From NCBI RefSeq assembly GCF_037977235.1, contig NZ_CP150276.1, forward strand, positions 3,162,001 through 3,226,000: a DNA stretch of 64,000 nt, in the 5' to 3' direction. Each line of letters begins with the position of its first letter. Position 1 is the stretch's first letter. This DNA comes from Paenibacillus sp. FSL K6-0276. GTDB taxonomy: Bacteria > Bacillota > Bacilli > Paenibacillales > Paenibacillaceae. The notes under the pieces were generated by a model. It worked only from the letters and a program-made list of their open reading frames with translations. It ran no database searches and was not told where the DNA came from. Below, one piece after another: positions 53,321 to 62,745 of this stretch. The position numbers and the translations under genes are program-made.

Positions 53321-54121
53321 TTACACTGCTTTATACGCAGCAAGTTCGTAAGGAAGACACAACGGCACACCCGTACGTGGATCAGGAACAATATCTGCTT
53401 CAATTCCAAATACTTCGCGAAGCACATCTGGTGTCATGACTTCAGTAGGGGAGCCTTCACTAATTACACTACCGGACTTAATAGCTACCATATGCTGCGC
53501 ATAGCGAGTAGCATGATTTAGATCGTGAACCACCATGATAATCGTACGTCCCTCTTCCTCATTCAGTTTTTGTAGAAGTTGAAGCACTTCAAGCTGATGG
53601 GCCATATCAAGAAATGTTGTTGGCTCGTCTAGGAATAGTATGTCTGTCTCTTGTGCCAATGCCATAGCGATCCAAGCACGCTGACGTTGTCCCCCAGAAA
53701 GACGATCAATCGGTCGATCATGGAAAGGCTCCATTCCAGTGACGGAAATAGCGTTGGAAATAATACTACGATCCTCTGCTGTCATCGTGCCGAACCCTTT
53801 TTGATGTGGGAAACGGCCATAGCTAACCAGCTCAGACACCGTCAAACCATCAGGAGCCGTCGGGTTTTGCGGTAAAATCGCAAGCTGCCGAGCGACCTCT
53901 TTTGTAGAGAAATTATGGAGCGATTTGCCGTCCAGCATCACGCTACCGCTCTTAGGTTTCATAATCCGCGCCATGGTTCTGAGGATTGTTGATTTACCGG
54001 AACCGTTCGCTCCAACAAGCGCTGTAATTTTCCCTGTTGGAATGGACAAGTTCAATCCTTTAACTATTGTAGCTTCCGCATACCCAATACTTAACTCTTT
54101 TGTATTTAAACGTTCTGACAT
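53321..54121 (-). CDS. Iron-siderophore ABC transporter ATP-binding protein
   Basis: A 266-residue ATPase of the FhuC/FecE/YusV group: Walker [10 protein letters not shown] (about 38-46), signature [17 protein letters not shown], Walker [13 protein letters not shown] and switch His in [15 protein letters not shown] precedes ATG. Third gene of the importer operon behind the two permeases. The siderophore cannot be named from sequence. Confidence 0.93.
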   Translation of the reverse strand: MSERLNTKELSIGYAEATIVKGLNLSIPTGKITALVGANGSGKSTILRTMARIMKPKSGSVMLDGKSLHNFSTKEVARQLAILPQNPTAPDGLTVSELVSYGRFPHQKGFGTMTAEDRSIISNAISVTGMEPFHDRPIDRLSGGQRQRAWIAMALAQETDILFLDEPTTFLDMAHQLEVLQLLQKLNEEEGRTIIMVVHDLNHATRYAQHMVAIKSGSVISEGSPTEVMTPDVLREVFGIEADIVPDPRTGVPLCLPYELAAYKAV

Positions 54122-54208
54122 GATTTACAACTCCTTTAAAGTTTTACGGAGCATGGCTCCTTGATTAGACTACATAGTAAAACTCACTTCGTAAGCATTT
54201 GCTTTGTT

Positions 54209-55243
54209 TTACGCTTTTGATTTGGCGAGCAAATATAAAAAGTAAGGTGCGCCAATGATCGCAACCACGATACCTGTTGGTACTTCCGCAGGTTGTAACA
54301 CCCATCTTCCGATCGTATCGGCGGTAATCATAAGCAGTGCCCCTGTCAAAGCACATGCAGGTAACAACACTTGATGTCTGGGGCCTACAAGCCTACGCGC
54401 CAGATGAGGAGCGATTAGACCGACGAAGCCAATACCACCACTTACAGCGACGCAAGAGCCAGCAAGGGCTACAGCTGTAACAAGAAGCAGGATGCGTTCC
54501 TTTTCCAATCGCATTCCAAGTCCTAATGAGGTATGATCACCAAGATTTAATACATTAAGTATCCGTGCTTTATAGAAAGAGAACGGCAATAGAATCACTA
54601 TCCAGGGTAGTAGAGCAAGAACGAATCTCCAATCTCCACCCCATATTTTTCCAGCGATCCACGTAGCTACAAACTGATAGTTATTAGGATCAAGCCTTAA
54701 AGACAAAACAAGTTGAACTGCATTGATTCCTGCAGCGACTGCAATCCCGATGAGTATCAGCCGCGTAGGGGACAGACCATCATCTTTCCGATAAGCAAGT
54801 ATATAGATTAGGGCTGCGGTTAAGCTAGCTCCACCAAGCGCTAATAGCGGGAGTACAAATACGGGTGCTGCTGTTGTTGCGGGAAAGAAGGAGATAAAGA
54901 TGATCACCGCAAAACCAGCTCCAGCATTTATTCCCAGCGTAGCTGGTTCAGCAAGTGCGTTACGCGATAGGCTCTGTAGGATACATCCAGAAACTGCAAA
55001 GCCTGCTCCGACTAACAATGAAATTACTATACGTGGTAATCTGAAATCAAATAAAATAAGCTTTTGCTGATGTGTTCCATCACCCATTAGAGTATGTAGT
55101 ACTTCTAGTGGTGACAGACGCATAAACCCAGTATTCATGCTGACGATAAATACTACGATGATCAATATAGCAAGCAGCGATAACACTGTCATTCCTCGTG
55201 TTCGGCGTTCTTTTTCGTACGGAGTTAGGGTAAATTTAGGCAT
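54209..55243 (-). CDS. Iron-siderophore ABC transporter permease (FecCD family), second
   Basis: A 344-residue permease with about ten segments; RLPRIVISLLVGAGFAVSGCILQSLSRNALAEPATLGINAGAGFAV and GGIGFVGLIAPHLARRLVGPRH are the family signature. It overlaps the first permease by one base and forms the heterodimeric channel. An 87-base gap separates it from the ATPase gene. Confidence 0.93.
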   Translation of the reverse strand: MPKFTLTPYEKERRTRGMTVLSLLAILIIVVFIVSMNTGFMRLSPLEVLHTLMGDGTHQQKLILFDFRLPRIVISLLVGAGFAVSGCILQSLSRNALAEPATLGINAGAGFAVIIFISFFPATTAAPVFVLPLLALGGASLTAALIYILAYRKDDGLSPTRLILIGIAVAAGINAVQLVLSLRLDPNNYQFVATWIAGKIWGGDWRFVLALLPWIVILLPFSFYKARILNVLNLGDHTSLGLGMRLEKERILLLVTAVALAGSCVAVSGGIGFVGLIAPHLARRLVGPRHQVLLPACALTGALLMITADTIGRWVLQPAEVPTGIVVAIIGAPYFLYLLAKSKA

Positions 55244-56301
55244 TATAGCTCCCCCTTCCGTTTGCTCGCCAAGTAAATAAAGAATGGTACACCTATTAAG
55301 GCGATTAAAGCTCCCAACGGGGTCTCATAAGGTGCATTAATCATTCTAGCGGCAATGTCCGCAAATATAATCAATAAGCTCCCAAGGATTGCCGAGCAAG
55401 GAATAATCCAACGGTAATCTACACCGACCAAGTAACGGGTAACATGCGGAATGATAAGTCCTACAAAAGCAACAGGCCCAACGGTCGAGACTGCACTTCC
55501 TGCTAGAATGACTACAACAATCATACAAGCTATCTGTACTAATCTGGTCCGCTGCCCCAGTCCAACTGCCACTTCCTTTCCTAAGCTAAGTAACGTGACC
55601 GATCGAGATAACATCAGGGCTGCGATTAATGCCACCACAACCCAAGGGAATATAATTTTTATCTGAGTCCAGCTTGCCCCTCCCATTCCACCAGCTAACC
55701 AGAAAGCTATGTCTTGAGATAAGTTGAAGAGGATTGCTACGCCTTGACTAATGGCGACTAGCAGTGCACTGACTGCAGAGCCTGCGAGAGTCAACCGTAA
55801 GGGTGTTAGGCCACTATAGGAGATAGACCCTATTCCGAACACGATCAATGAGGCTACAGCTGCACCGATAAAGCAAAACAACATGAGAGAAGTGAAAGAA
55901 AGCGAAGGTGCAAAAGCAAACACTAATGCCAGCGCTACACCCGCCCCTGCATTTAATCCGAGCAGACCTGAATCCGCAAGTGGGTTCCGTGTCATTCCCT
56001 GCATGATAGCCCCCGCTACTGCAAAGCAAGCACCGACCAAGGCACCAGCTATAGCACGAGGTAATCGTAGTTCTCTAATCACTTGATGCTGCTGAAGATC
56101 TGGATTAAATCGAAATATGGCTTCCCATACCGTGGCTAACTTAATATCTGCCGCACCTAGGGAGACTGAAAGTGCCAGTCCAAAGGCTATGGTAACAAGG
56201 CCAAAAATGATGATACTGATAGCAGCTGCTGGCCGTGAATGTAAAGCTTTTTCCGTTTCTTGATTCATCTTTTTGTGTGCGAATTCTGAGGGTGGAACCA
56301 T
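55243..56301 (-). CDS. Iron-siderophore ABC transporter permease (FecCD family), first
   Basis: A 352-residue permease with about ten segments (RLPRAIAGALVGACFAVAGAIMQGMTRNPLADSGLLGLNAGAG; VGPVAFVGLIIPHVTRYLVG). ATG 56301 has AAGGAGACGACTT upstream; MNQETEK at 56268 is a weaker alternative. First gene of the permease-permease-ATPase operon, with its own Fur box at 56346. Confidence 0.93.
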   Translation of the reverse strand: MVPPSEFAHKKMNQETEKALHSRPAAAISIIIFGLVTIAFGLALSVSLGAADIKLATVWEAIFRFNPDLQQHQVIRELRLPRAIAGALVGACFAVAGAIMQGMTRNPLADSGLLGLNAGAGVALALVFAFAPSLSFTSLMLFCFIGAAVASLIVFGIGSISYSGLTPLRLTLAGSAVSALLVAISQGVAILFNLSQDIAFWLAGGMGGASWTQIKIIFPWVVVALIAALMLSRSVTLLSLGKEVAVGLGQRTRLVQIACMIVVVILAGSAVSTVGPVAFVGLIIPHVTRYLVGVDYRWIIPCSAILGSLLIIFADIAARMINAPYETPLGALIALIGVPFFIYLASKRKGEL

Positions 56302-56345
56302 AAGTCGTCTCCTTATTAGATAGTTACAACGATTTAGATGATAAC

Positions 56346-56364
56346 AACAATCATTCTCATTATC
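56346..56364 (-). promoter_or_regulatory. Fur box upstream of siderophore permeases
   Basis: GATAATGAGAATGATTGTT on the minus strand matches the 19-base Fur consensus at 15 positions, about 45 bases before the first permease start. Confidence 0.72.
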
Positions 56365-56433
56365 GCAAAAATATTTATTATGTACAATGGAGGAACAGAT
56401 TTAACGCATGATAGAGTGGTTTATAAAAAAATG

Positions 56434-56470
56434 GTGCAGATCTTTGTATCCTTAGATACTTAATCTGCAC
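56434..56470 (-). terminator. Terminator of siderophore-binding protein gene
   Basis: GTGCAGAT...GTATC-CTTA-GATAC...ATCTGCAC is a two-part stem; on the minus strand it is followed by CATTTTTTTAT. Confidence 0.85.
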
Positions 56471-56519
56471 GCACTTTCAGACCGAAATGAAAAGCTCATC
56501 ACCGGTGAATTACAAGTTC

Positions 56520-57527
56520 TTATTTCACAAGGTTTTCCAATACATCGTCAATGATTTTGGTGCCAGCATTCGCACCACTGTATAGCCAGCTGCTTGCTGA
56601 GCTCATTTCATGTACGTTTCCAGCTTTTACAGCCGGAATGCCTTTCCAGATTGCACTATCCAAGATTTCTGAACCCTCAGATTTATCACTGTTCACCAAG
56701 AAAATATGATCAGCTGTCAACTCAGACAACTTTTCAAGTGAAATAGGATTCCAAGTTGCTCTTGTTCTTGCTGGAATCTCTGTGACTAGGTTAGGAAGAG
56801 TGACTCCAAGATCTGTATACAACACAGCTCCACTGCTGCGAGTTTCGTCTACAATATAGAAGTTCTTTTGCACCAACCATAAAATCGCCACAGACTCTTG
56901 TCCAATAGCTCCACTAAGCTTTTCTTTCGCTGCAGCCGCTTTATTTTCATAATCTTTAATGGCTTTCTCTGCTTCAGGGGTCTTGTTCAGAATTTCACCG
57001 ATCTTAAGCAGCGATTTACGCCAATCTTGATTTAATTCATCCCCAATAACATAAGTAGGCGCAATCTTATTCAATTGATCATAAATGCCATTCTGTACAG
57101 AAGACTCTGATGGAATGAGAATTAGATCCGGCGCAAAGCTGGTTACAGCCTCCAGCGGAAGGTCGTAGCTGATCGTAGGAACATCCTTCAATTCAGTAGA
57201 CAGATAATCCTGAACACCATTAGGCACTGACCATTGTGCAACTGGAGTTACCCCTAGTGTTACCAAAGAATCTTCTAAATAAGAACCCAGCACACGTTGT
57301 GGATTGGCCGGAATAGTCACTTCATGTCCCATTGCATCAGTTAACGTTCTAGGCGCTGCGGGAGCTTCTGTGGCTTCAGCCGTAGGCGCTGTCGTTGGCT
57401 CTGTTCCTGCGTTTGAAGAGTTTCCGGAATTATTATTACCGCAAGCGGATAAAAATAGCACCATCACCATTAATCCGATCATCGTTAATTTCATGCTTCC
57501 AAATCTTTTTCTGTTAAACGAAAACAT
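56520..57527 (-). CDS. Iron-siderophore-binding lipoprotein
   Basis: A 335-residue lipoprotein (lipobox LFLSAC, about residue 29) with a Thr/Pro/Ala linker and a Peripla_BP_2 (FhuD/FepB-like) body: RTLTDAMGHEVTIPANPQRV, LSTELKDVPTISYD, SFAPDLILIPSE and a late SASSWLYSGANAG. ATG 57527 follows CTAGGAGGGTATTTA; the longer frame to 57551 overlaps that SD. It has its own Fur box and terminator, so it is transcribed apart from the permeases that it serves. Confidence 0.92.
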   Translation of the reverse strand: MFSFNRKRFGSMKLTMIGLMVMVLFLSACGNNNSGNSSNAGTEPTTAPTAEATEAPAAPRTLTDAMGHEVTIPANPQRVLGSYLEDSLVTLGVTPVAQWSVPNGVQDYLSTELKDVPTISYDLPLEAVTSFAPDLILIPSESSVQNGIYDQLNKIAPTYVIGDELNQDWRKSLLKIGEILNKTPEAEKAIKDYENKAAAAKEKLSGAIGQESVAILWLVQKNFYIVDETRSSGAVLYTDLGVTLPNLVTEIPARTRATWNPISLEKLSELTADHIFLVNSDKSEGSEILDSAIWKGIPAVKAGNVHEMSSASSWLYSGANAGTKIIDDVLENLVK

Positions 57528-57597
57528 TAAATACCCTCCTAGTGTGTACACGCTTTTGTTTTCAAAGGTGTTGACTACCTCTGTCTCACTTTTAAAT

Positions 57598-57616
57598 GAT
57601 ATTGATTCTCATTCTC
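57598..57616 (-). promoter_or_regulatory. Fur box upstream of siderophore-binding lipoprotein
   Basis: GAGAATGAGAATCAATATC on the minus strand matches the Fur consensus at 16 of 19 positions, about 70 bases before the start codon. Confidence 0.78.
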
Positions 57617-57683
57617 TATGTCAACATATAAATTTTAAATTTTGTGGATTTACAACAATTTCCTTCTAAAAAAATACAAAAAA

Positions 57684-57712
57684 GACTATTTCCGAATGTT
57701 CCGGATATAGCC
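57684..57712 (-). terminator. Terminator of kimA
   Basis: On the minus strand GGCTATATCCG-GAACATT-CGGAAATAGTC is followed by TTTTTTG. Confidence 0.9.
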
Positions 57713-57728
57713 TCTCCTAAATGATCCA

Positions 57729-59546
57729 TTATTTATTCAAATGATAAGGGACAGTCGCTACCACAACATCTTTTTGATTCATTAGATAGGAGCGGATTAA
57801 AAAGCTGGTCTGATTGTGAAGCACGGCTTGCCACCAATGCTTAGTAATAAACTGTGGAATTAGAATAGTGATATGATCCGTCGCTGCAGTCTTCCACTCT
57901 ACAGTATCAATAAATTTCACTAACGGACGAATTACACTGCGATATCTGGAACGAAGTACAATCAGGCGTACACCTGGATTCCATTCCTCCCACCGTTGCT
58001 CCATCTTATGGATGTCCTCTTCATCAAAGCCTACATACACAGCCACAACATTATCTGTCAAAGACTTCGCATAGCTGATGGAATGTAGTACAGCACGTGT
58101 TACACCGGCAACAGGGACAACAACTGTGCTTCCTTTAATCAAAGGTTTATCGGTATTAGGACATATACGAAGCTGATCTGCAGTGTTCAAATAGTGCTTG
58201 TGAATACGGTAGAACACGAACATTACAGCAGGTAAGAAGATGAATGCCATCCATACACTCGAGAATTTAGTTATGATAAAAATAAGCGTAATAGTCAATG
58301 TAGTCAGCATACCGATGGTATTCACAACAAATCTTCTTTGCCATCCCGCCGGCTTTGTTTTGAACCAATGAACCATCATTCCAAGCTGTGACAATGTAAA
58401 AGGAATGAACACGCCTACCGCATAAAGAGGAATCAAGCTTTCTGTATTTCCGTGGAATGCAGCTACAAGCACGGCAGAAAGAACACCTAGAAAAATAATA
58501 CCATTAGAGAAACCCAGACGGTCACCACGGACCATAAAAGCATGTGGCATATATTTGTCTTTTGCAAACATAAATGCGAGTAGTGGGAACGCTGAGTAAG
58601 CCGTATTAGCTGCCAAGAACAAGATCACTGCAGTGATACCTTGAATAAAAAAGTACAAGGTGCCGCGACCAAAGGTCGATTCAGCTATCTGCGAGACAAC
58701 GGTAGCCTTTTCGTCAGGTACTATTCCGTACCAATACGCCAGCAGTGTGATACCGGTAAACATAAAGCCAAGGATGATTCCCATGATCATTAAGGTCTTG
58801 GCTGCATTTTTTTCAGCTGGTGCTTTAAAGTTTGGAATCGCATTAGATACGGCTTCTACACCTGTAAGTGCCGAACAGCCAGAACTAAAAGCTTTTAACA
58901 GCAGAAACAAACTAACATTGGATACAGCGGCACCTATTTCAGGCACATTCGCATGAACGCCGCCTAGTGCATATTTTATAACACCGGAGATAATCAGAAC
59001 TACAATCGAAACCACAAACAAATACACTGGGATTGCGATGAATGAAGCCGATTCTGTAACTCCGCGAAGATTAATTATAGTTAGAAGAATGATAACAGAT
59101 ACAGCAATGAGAACAGTATGATTATGAAGACTTGGAAAAGCAGATGTGATCGCATCCGTCCCTGCCGAAGCACTAACAGCTACGGTCAGAATGTAATCCA
59201 CCAGTAAAGACCCTCCTGCTAGGAGACCTGTCGGAACGCCAAGATTACTCTTGGCTACGATGTAAGCTCCACCTCCTTGCGGATAAGCATAAATCGTCTG
59301 CCGATAGGATAAAATCAGAATGGCCAGCAGGCCCAATACGGCTAATGCAATTGGCAGGGAATACCAGATGGCAGTAAACCCCGCAGCCACCAGTACAATC
59401 AGAATTTGTTCCGTTCCGTAGGCTACAGACGAGAGCGCATCAGAAGACAGGACAGCCAGTGCTTTCACCTTGGATAACTTTTCATGATCGAGTTCGTTCG
59501 ACTTCATCGGACGCCCGATCAATAGTCGTTTTACCTTGCTTACCAT
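57729..59546 (-). CDS. kimA: KimA-type potassium importer (APC superfamily)
   Basis: A 605-residue K+/H+ symporter. By eye it follows B. subtilis KimA (YdaO) throughout: KALAVLSSDALSSVAYGTEQILI, QGGGAYIVAKSNLG, AFSSGCSALTGVEAVSNAIP, GDRLGFSNGIIFLG, then a C-terminal cytosolic domain (about 460-605) with GSTVVVPVAGVTRAVLHSI, which in the family binds c-di-AMP. Twelve membrane segments are expected. AAAGGAACTG precedes ATG. The leader holds a c-di-AMP riboswitch and terminator, so K+ uptake is shut off when c-di-AMP is high, both at RNA and protein level. Confidence 0.92.
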   Translation of the reverse strand: MVSKVKRLLIGRPMKSNELDHEKLSKVKALAVLSSDALSSVAYGTEQILIVLVAAGFTAIWYSLPIALAVLGLLAILILSYRQTIYAYPQGGGAYIVAKSNLGVPTGLLAGGSLLVDYILTVAVSASAGTDAITSAFPSLHNHTVLIAVSVIILLTIINLRGVTESASFIAIPVYLFVVSIVVLIISGVIKYALGGVHANVPEIGAAVSNVSLFLLLKAFSSGCSALTGVEAVSNAIPNFKAPAEKNAAKTLMIMGIILGFMFTGITLLAYWYGIVPDEKATVVSQIAESTFGRGTLYFFIQGITAVILFLAANTAYSAFPLLAFMFAKDKYMPHAFMVRGDRLGFSNGIIFLGVLSAVLVAAFHGNTESLIPLYAVGVFIPFTLSQLGMMVHWFKTKPAGWQRRFVVNTIGMLTTLTITLIFIITKFSSVWMAFIFLPAVMFVFYRIHKHYLNTADQLRICPNTDKPLIKGSTVVVPVAGVTRAVLHSISYAKSLTDNVVAVYVGFDEEDIHKMEQRWEEWNPGVRLIVLRSRYRSVIRPLVKFIDTVEWKTAATDHITILIPQFITKHWWQAVLHNQTSFLIRSYLMNQKDVVVATVPYHLNK

Positions 59547-59634
59547 TGTGGATACAGTTCCTTTCTTTGAGAGCAGAAACGGAAATTCCGCGCGCTGTTT
59601 TCATTGGTGGATTTCATAAATGCAGACACTAAAA

Positions 59635-59663
59635 ATAGCATACGGAAATGATCCGCATGCTAT
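59635..59663 (-). terminator. Riboswitch-controlled terminator before kimA
   Basis: On the minus strand ATAGCATGCGGA-TCAT-TTCCGTATGCTAT is followed by TTTTAG, just downstream of the aptamer and upstream of kimA; the expected off-switch when the ligand is bound. Confidence 0.85.
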
Positions 59664-59679
59664 GCATGGTCATTATTCC

Positions 59680-59830
59680 ACCTTGCTTACGAGGTTAGCT
59701 GGCGGATTCGGGCTGTGGTATATAGCCCTACGGTACAAGTCCAATCGACTCATTCCGATTCACCCCTTTGGCATAAATGCCAAGTTTGGTTCCCCCGTTT
59801 TTCCTAAGAAAATTCAGCGCATATTCAACT
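59680..59830 (-). promoter_or_regulatory. c-di-AMP riboswitch (ydaO-yuaA type) before kimA
   Basis: On the minus strand the conserved ydaO blocks occur in order: CGGGGGAACCAAAC, GGGGTGAATC, AGGGC...GCCCGAATCC, GCCAGCTAACCTCGTAAGC. This is the aptamer found upstream of ydaO/kimA and ktrAB in Bacillus. The stretch 59547-60023 between kimA and bdbC holds only this element and two terminators. Ends are approximate. Confidence 0.92.
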
Positions 59831-59905
59831 TCTCACAAGGTCTAATATTAGTCTACAAAGTGTATACAGTAAAGCGTTGAAAAAAATGAAAAAAGAATGA
59901 AAAAA

Positions 59906-59941
59906 CATCCAATAAGCGCAAATATAGCGTCTAATTGGATG
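59906..59941 (-). terminator. Terminator of bdbDC
   Basis: On the minus strand CATCCAATTAGACGC...GCGCTTATTGGATG followed by TTTTTTC, beyond bdbC and before the kimA leader. Confidence 0.88.
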
Positions 59942-60023
59942 CTCTCTTTCATTCTCTTCAATTATCCCTCTGCCCCGTGTCTTTAATACCTTTTCACATA
60001 TTTTGTATCTACAAAGTATGAAA

Positions 60024-60488
60024 TTAAAATCCTAGGTTTTCCTCTGTTTCTAACTCCAACACTTCTTCTTCCTTGCGTCCGTACCAAAGCAAAATACTAA
60101 TTAAAGCAAAAGCAATTAACGCAAGGATAGGAATCGTAATGAATCCGAAAAAGTTTAAGTAATCCTTATTACATGGAACACCAATCGTACAAGGAAGGAC
60201 TTTACTTAACGCAGGAATCTTCTGTTCCGCATAATGATAGATTGAGATACTGCCACCAATCAGACTTAATGGAAGTACATAAGGGATGATGCGTTTATCC
60301 CCTCGAAACGTCGCGATTCCCAGTAGGATTAACTGAGGATACATGAAAATTCTCTGGAACCAGCAGAGCTTACAGGGTTCATATTTCAATACTTCACTCA
60401 AATATAAGCTACCGGCGACAGCAACTAGTGATACAAACCAGGCGAGATACAGGCAGTTACGCTTGCAGAAAGATAGGGACTTTGTCAC
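60024..60488 (-). CDS. bdbC: Thiol-disulfide oxidoreductase of DsbB family
   Basis: A 154-residue membrane protein with four segments and two redox pairs: CKLC (about 37-40, EPCKLCWFQRIFMYPQ) and the VLPC...VPC pair (about 98-104). It reoxidises the extracytoplasmic DsbA-like partner and passes electrons to quinone. GTG start overlaps the bdbD stop by 4 bases (GTGA). The pair is the usual BdbC-BdbD operon used for disulfides in competence and secreted proteins. Confidence 0.9.
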   Translation of the reverse strand: MTKSLSFCKRNCLYLAWFVSLVAVAGSLYLSEVLKYEPCKLCWFQRIFMYPQLILLGIATFRGDKRIIPYVLPLSLIGGSISIYHYAEQKIPALSKVLPCTIGVPCNKDYLNFFGFITIPILALIAFALISILLWYGRKEEEVLELETEENLGF

Positions 60489-61237
60489 TTTACCTCCACA
60501 GCTTTTACGGCGGTGTTAATTTCAGTTGTAATCGCTTCAATGTCGAAAGGATCGTCTGCCGGTTCTCCATTAATGTAGAGTGAAGGCGTAGTAGTCATAC
60601 CTGCTTCGCTAGCTAACTGAATGCCATTATTCAGCTCATCTGCATATGTGCGTTCCTTGATATCTTTACGAAGTAGTTCGTAATCAATAGCTAGCTTCTC
60701 TTTCTCCGCAAGGCTTACTAGGAAATCCTCAGTCGCCCATTCTTCGCTCTCTTCACCTTGTTGTGCATAAACAGCATCATAGAACTTCCAGAATTCATCA
60801 TTATTCTGATGATATACAGATAATGCAGCAAGTGAGGCAGTCTCAGAGTCTGGACCAACGAAAGCCATATTTACAAAGTAGAGCGCTGCTTTCCCCTCAT
60901 TGACAAAATCTTGAACAATTTGCGGTTTAACTGAAGTAGCAAATTGGGAACAAGCTGGACATTTGAAATCTCCAAATTCAACAAGTTTAACCGGTGCATC
61001 CTCTTTACCGATCCTTGGCAGCTCATTGTAATTGAATGCTACCGGTTCTCCTGATGTGGCATTTTTTGTGGCATCTTTCGAGGCTAACATAAACAATCCA
61101 ACAAAAATAATGACTACTAAAGCTATTGAACTGATAATTAAGATTCTCGTTTTCTGCTTTTGCTGCTCCTGTTCTACCCGCCGTTTTTCTTGTTTGCTCA
61201 GCTGGGGAACGCTTGTACTTTTATTAGGTTTACTCAA
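60485..61237 (-). CDS. bdbD: DsbA-like extracytoplasmic thiol oxidase
   Basis: A 250-residue protein with an N-terminal Lys/Glu/Gln-rich tail, one transmembrane anchor (about 32-52) and a thioredoxin fold of the DSBA/Thioredoxin_4 type: FGDFKCPACSQF (active CPAC near 95) and the cis-Pro in TTTPSLYING. Oxidises thiols of exported proteins. Starts with TTG after AAAGGAATT. Co-translated with bdbC. Confidence 0.9.
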   Translation of the reverse strand: MSKPNKSTSVPQLSKQEKRRVEQEQQKQKTRILIISSIALVVIIFVGLFMLASKDATKNATSGEPVAFNYNELPRIGKEDAPVKLVEFGDFKCPACSQFATSVKPQIVQDFVNEGKAALYFVNMAFVGPDSETASLAALSVYHQNNDEFWKFYDAVYAQQGEESEEWATEDFLVSLAEKEKLAIDYELLRKDIKERTYADELNNGIQLASEAGMTTTPSLYINGEPADDPFDIEAITTEINTAVKAVEVK

Positions 61238-61338
61238 GGAGAATTCCTTTCTGTCCTCTATGGACTAATATAGTTTTTATCATATACATTTAAAATTATA
61301 TAATTTTAAATCTCTTTTTGGCAAACAATACTGTAAAA

Positions 61339-61369
61339 AAGGACACAGTGCTATAAGCACTGCGTCCTT
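61339..61369 (-). terminator. Terminator of second CNNM/CBS gene
   Basis: On the minus strand AAGGACGCAGTGCTTATAGCACTGTGTCCTT is an almost perfect hairpin followed by T's. Confidence 0.9.
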
Positions 61370-61388
61370 AACATTATAAATAAGTTCA

Positions 61389-62705
61389 TTAAGCACCAGC
61401 TTCTTCAGTCAATAGCTGTAACTTCAGTAGCTTAATTCGAGAAATTCGCTTATTATCTGTTTCTTCCACAATAAACAAATGATCATCAAATTCTACAGAC
61501 TGCCCTTTTTGAGGTGGATTAACCTCCAGTTTAGAATACAACCAACCGCCTATCGTATCGTAATCCTCTGTTTCCATATGGATACCCAAAAGATCATTAA
61601 TCTCTTCAATAAGCATCAAGCCGTCGATGGAGTGTTCATCCTCCCCCAGCTTCTCAACACCAGGACGTTCTTCATCGAATTCATCCTGAATTTCGCCCAC
61701 AATTTCCTCCATGATATCTTCTAGCGTAACCATTCCTGATGTTCCGCCGTACTCATCAATCAGAATGGCAATTTGTGTCTTCGCACGCTGCATGACCTTC
61801 AGCAGAGCACTAATCTGAATAGATTCTGGAACGGTTAGTATAGGACGAATTAATTTATGATAGCTTTGTGCGCGATCCCTAATTAAGTCTTTGATATGAA
61901 TGAAGCCTAGAATGTGATCCTTATCTCCGTCACAGACTGGATAACGCGTCCTCATTCCATCAAAAGCAACCTCAAGGTTCTCTTCAGTTGAAAGATTATT
62001 ATTCAGGCAGATCATTTCTGTCCGAGGAATCATGATCTCCCGAGCCATTGTATCAACAAATTCAAAAATATTGTCAACCAGCGCCATTTCGGTATTATCA
62101 ATTAAGCCACTTTTGTTACTTTCTTGCATGATAATACGGATCTCTTCTTCCGTATGCGCCGTTCCCAGCTCTGAAGCTGGGGCTAAACGGAAGATCCGCA
62201 ATAAACCACGTGCCAGCCCATTTACGATCCATATCACTGGATACATGATCTTGTAAAACACATTCATCGGTCCAGATGTTAGCAGAAGGACAGATTCAGC
62301 CTTGTTAACTGCAATGGTCTTAGGTGCAAGCTCACCAAGTACGATATGCAAGATAGTTATGAACATTAGAGCAATAATCAAAGATACAACATTAACAGTG
62401 GTTACTCCAAAACCTATACTTCCTAATAAAGGCCCGATAAGGTTAGCTATAGCTGGTTGCCCCAGCCATCCTAGCGCAAGCGAAGCCAATGTAATACCAA
62501 GTTGACAGGCGGATAGATAACCTTCCAAGTTGCGAACGATGCTTCTCGCTTTTAAAGCTTTTTTACTACCTTCTTCAATAAGGGTATCAATTCTACCGCT
62601 TCGTACTTTCACCATTGCATATTCGACTGAAACAAAGAATCCATTCAACAATACCAACAGAATAATAAGACCTACGTGTAATATACCGGGTAAAGGGTCG
62701 CTCAA
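61389..62705 (-). CDS. CNNM / CBS-domain transporter (HlyC/CorC family), second copy
   Basis: A 438-residue paralogue of the protein at 15791: CNNM domain (FFVSVEYAMVKVRSGRI, EGYLSACQLGITLASLALGWLGQPA), two CBS domains (about 205-335, DEYGGTSGMVTLEDIMEEIVGEIQDEFD) and a CorC_HlyC C-terminus. Probably a divalent cation exporter or homeostasis factor. Start is TTG 62705. Its SD (GGATAGGA) lies within a perfect leader hairpin at 62714-62745. Monocistronic with terminator. Confidence 0.88.
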   Translation of the reverse strand: MSDPLPGILHVGLIILLVLLNGFFVSVEYAMVKVRSGRIDTLIEEGSKKALKARSIVRNLEGYLSACQLGITLASLALGWLGQPAIANLIGPLLGSIGFGVTTVNVVSLIIALMFITILHIVLGELAPKTIAVNKAESVLLLTSGPMNVFYKIMYPVIWIVNGLARGLLRIFRLAPASELGTAHTEEEIRIIMQESNKSGLIDNTEMALVDNIFEFVDTMAREIMIPRTEMICLNNNLSTEENLEVAFDGMRTRYPVCDGDKDHILGFIHIKDLIRDRAQSYHKLIRPILTVPESIQISALLKVMQRAKTQIAILIDEYGGTSGMVTLEDIMEEIVGEIQDEFDEERPGVEKLGEDEHSIDGLMLIEEINDLLGIHMETEDYDTIGGWLYSKLEVNPPQKGQSVEFDDHLFIVEETDNKRISRIKLLKLQLLTEEAGA

Positions 62706-62713
62706 TTTATAAT

Positions 62714-62745
62714 CCTATCCATCATTCTCCGTACGGATGGATAGG
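62714..62745 (-). promoter_or_regulatory. Leader hairpin overlapping the CNNM gene's ribosome binding site
   Basis: On the minus strand CCTATCCATC pairs with GATGGATAGG around CGTACGGAGAAT; the 3' arm contains most of the SD (GGATAGGA) eight bases before the TTG start. It may limit translation. Confidence 0.5.
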
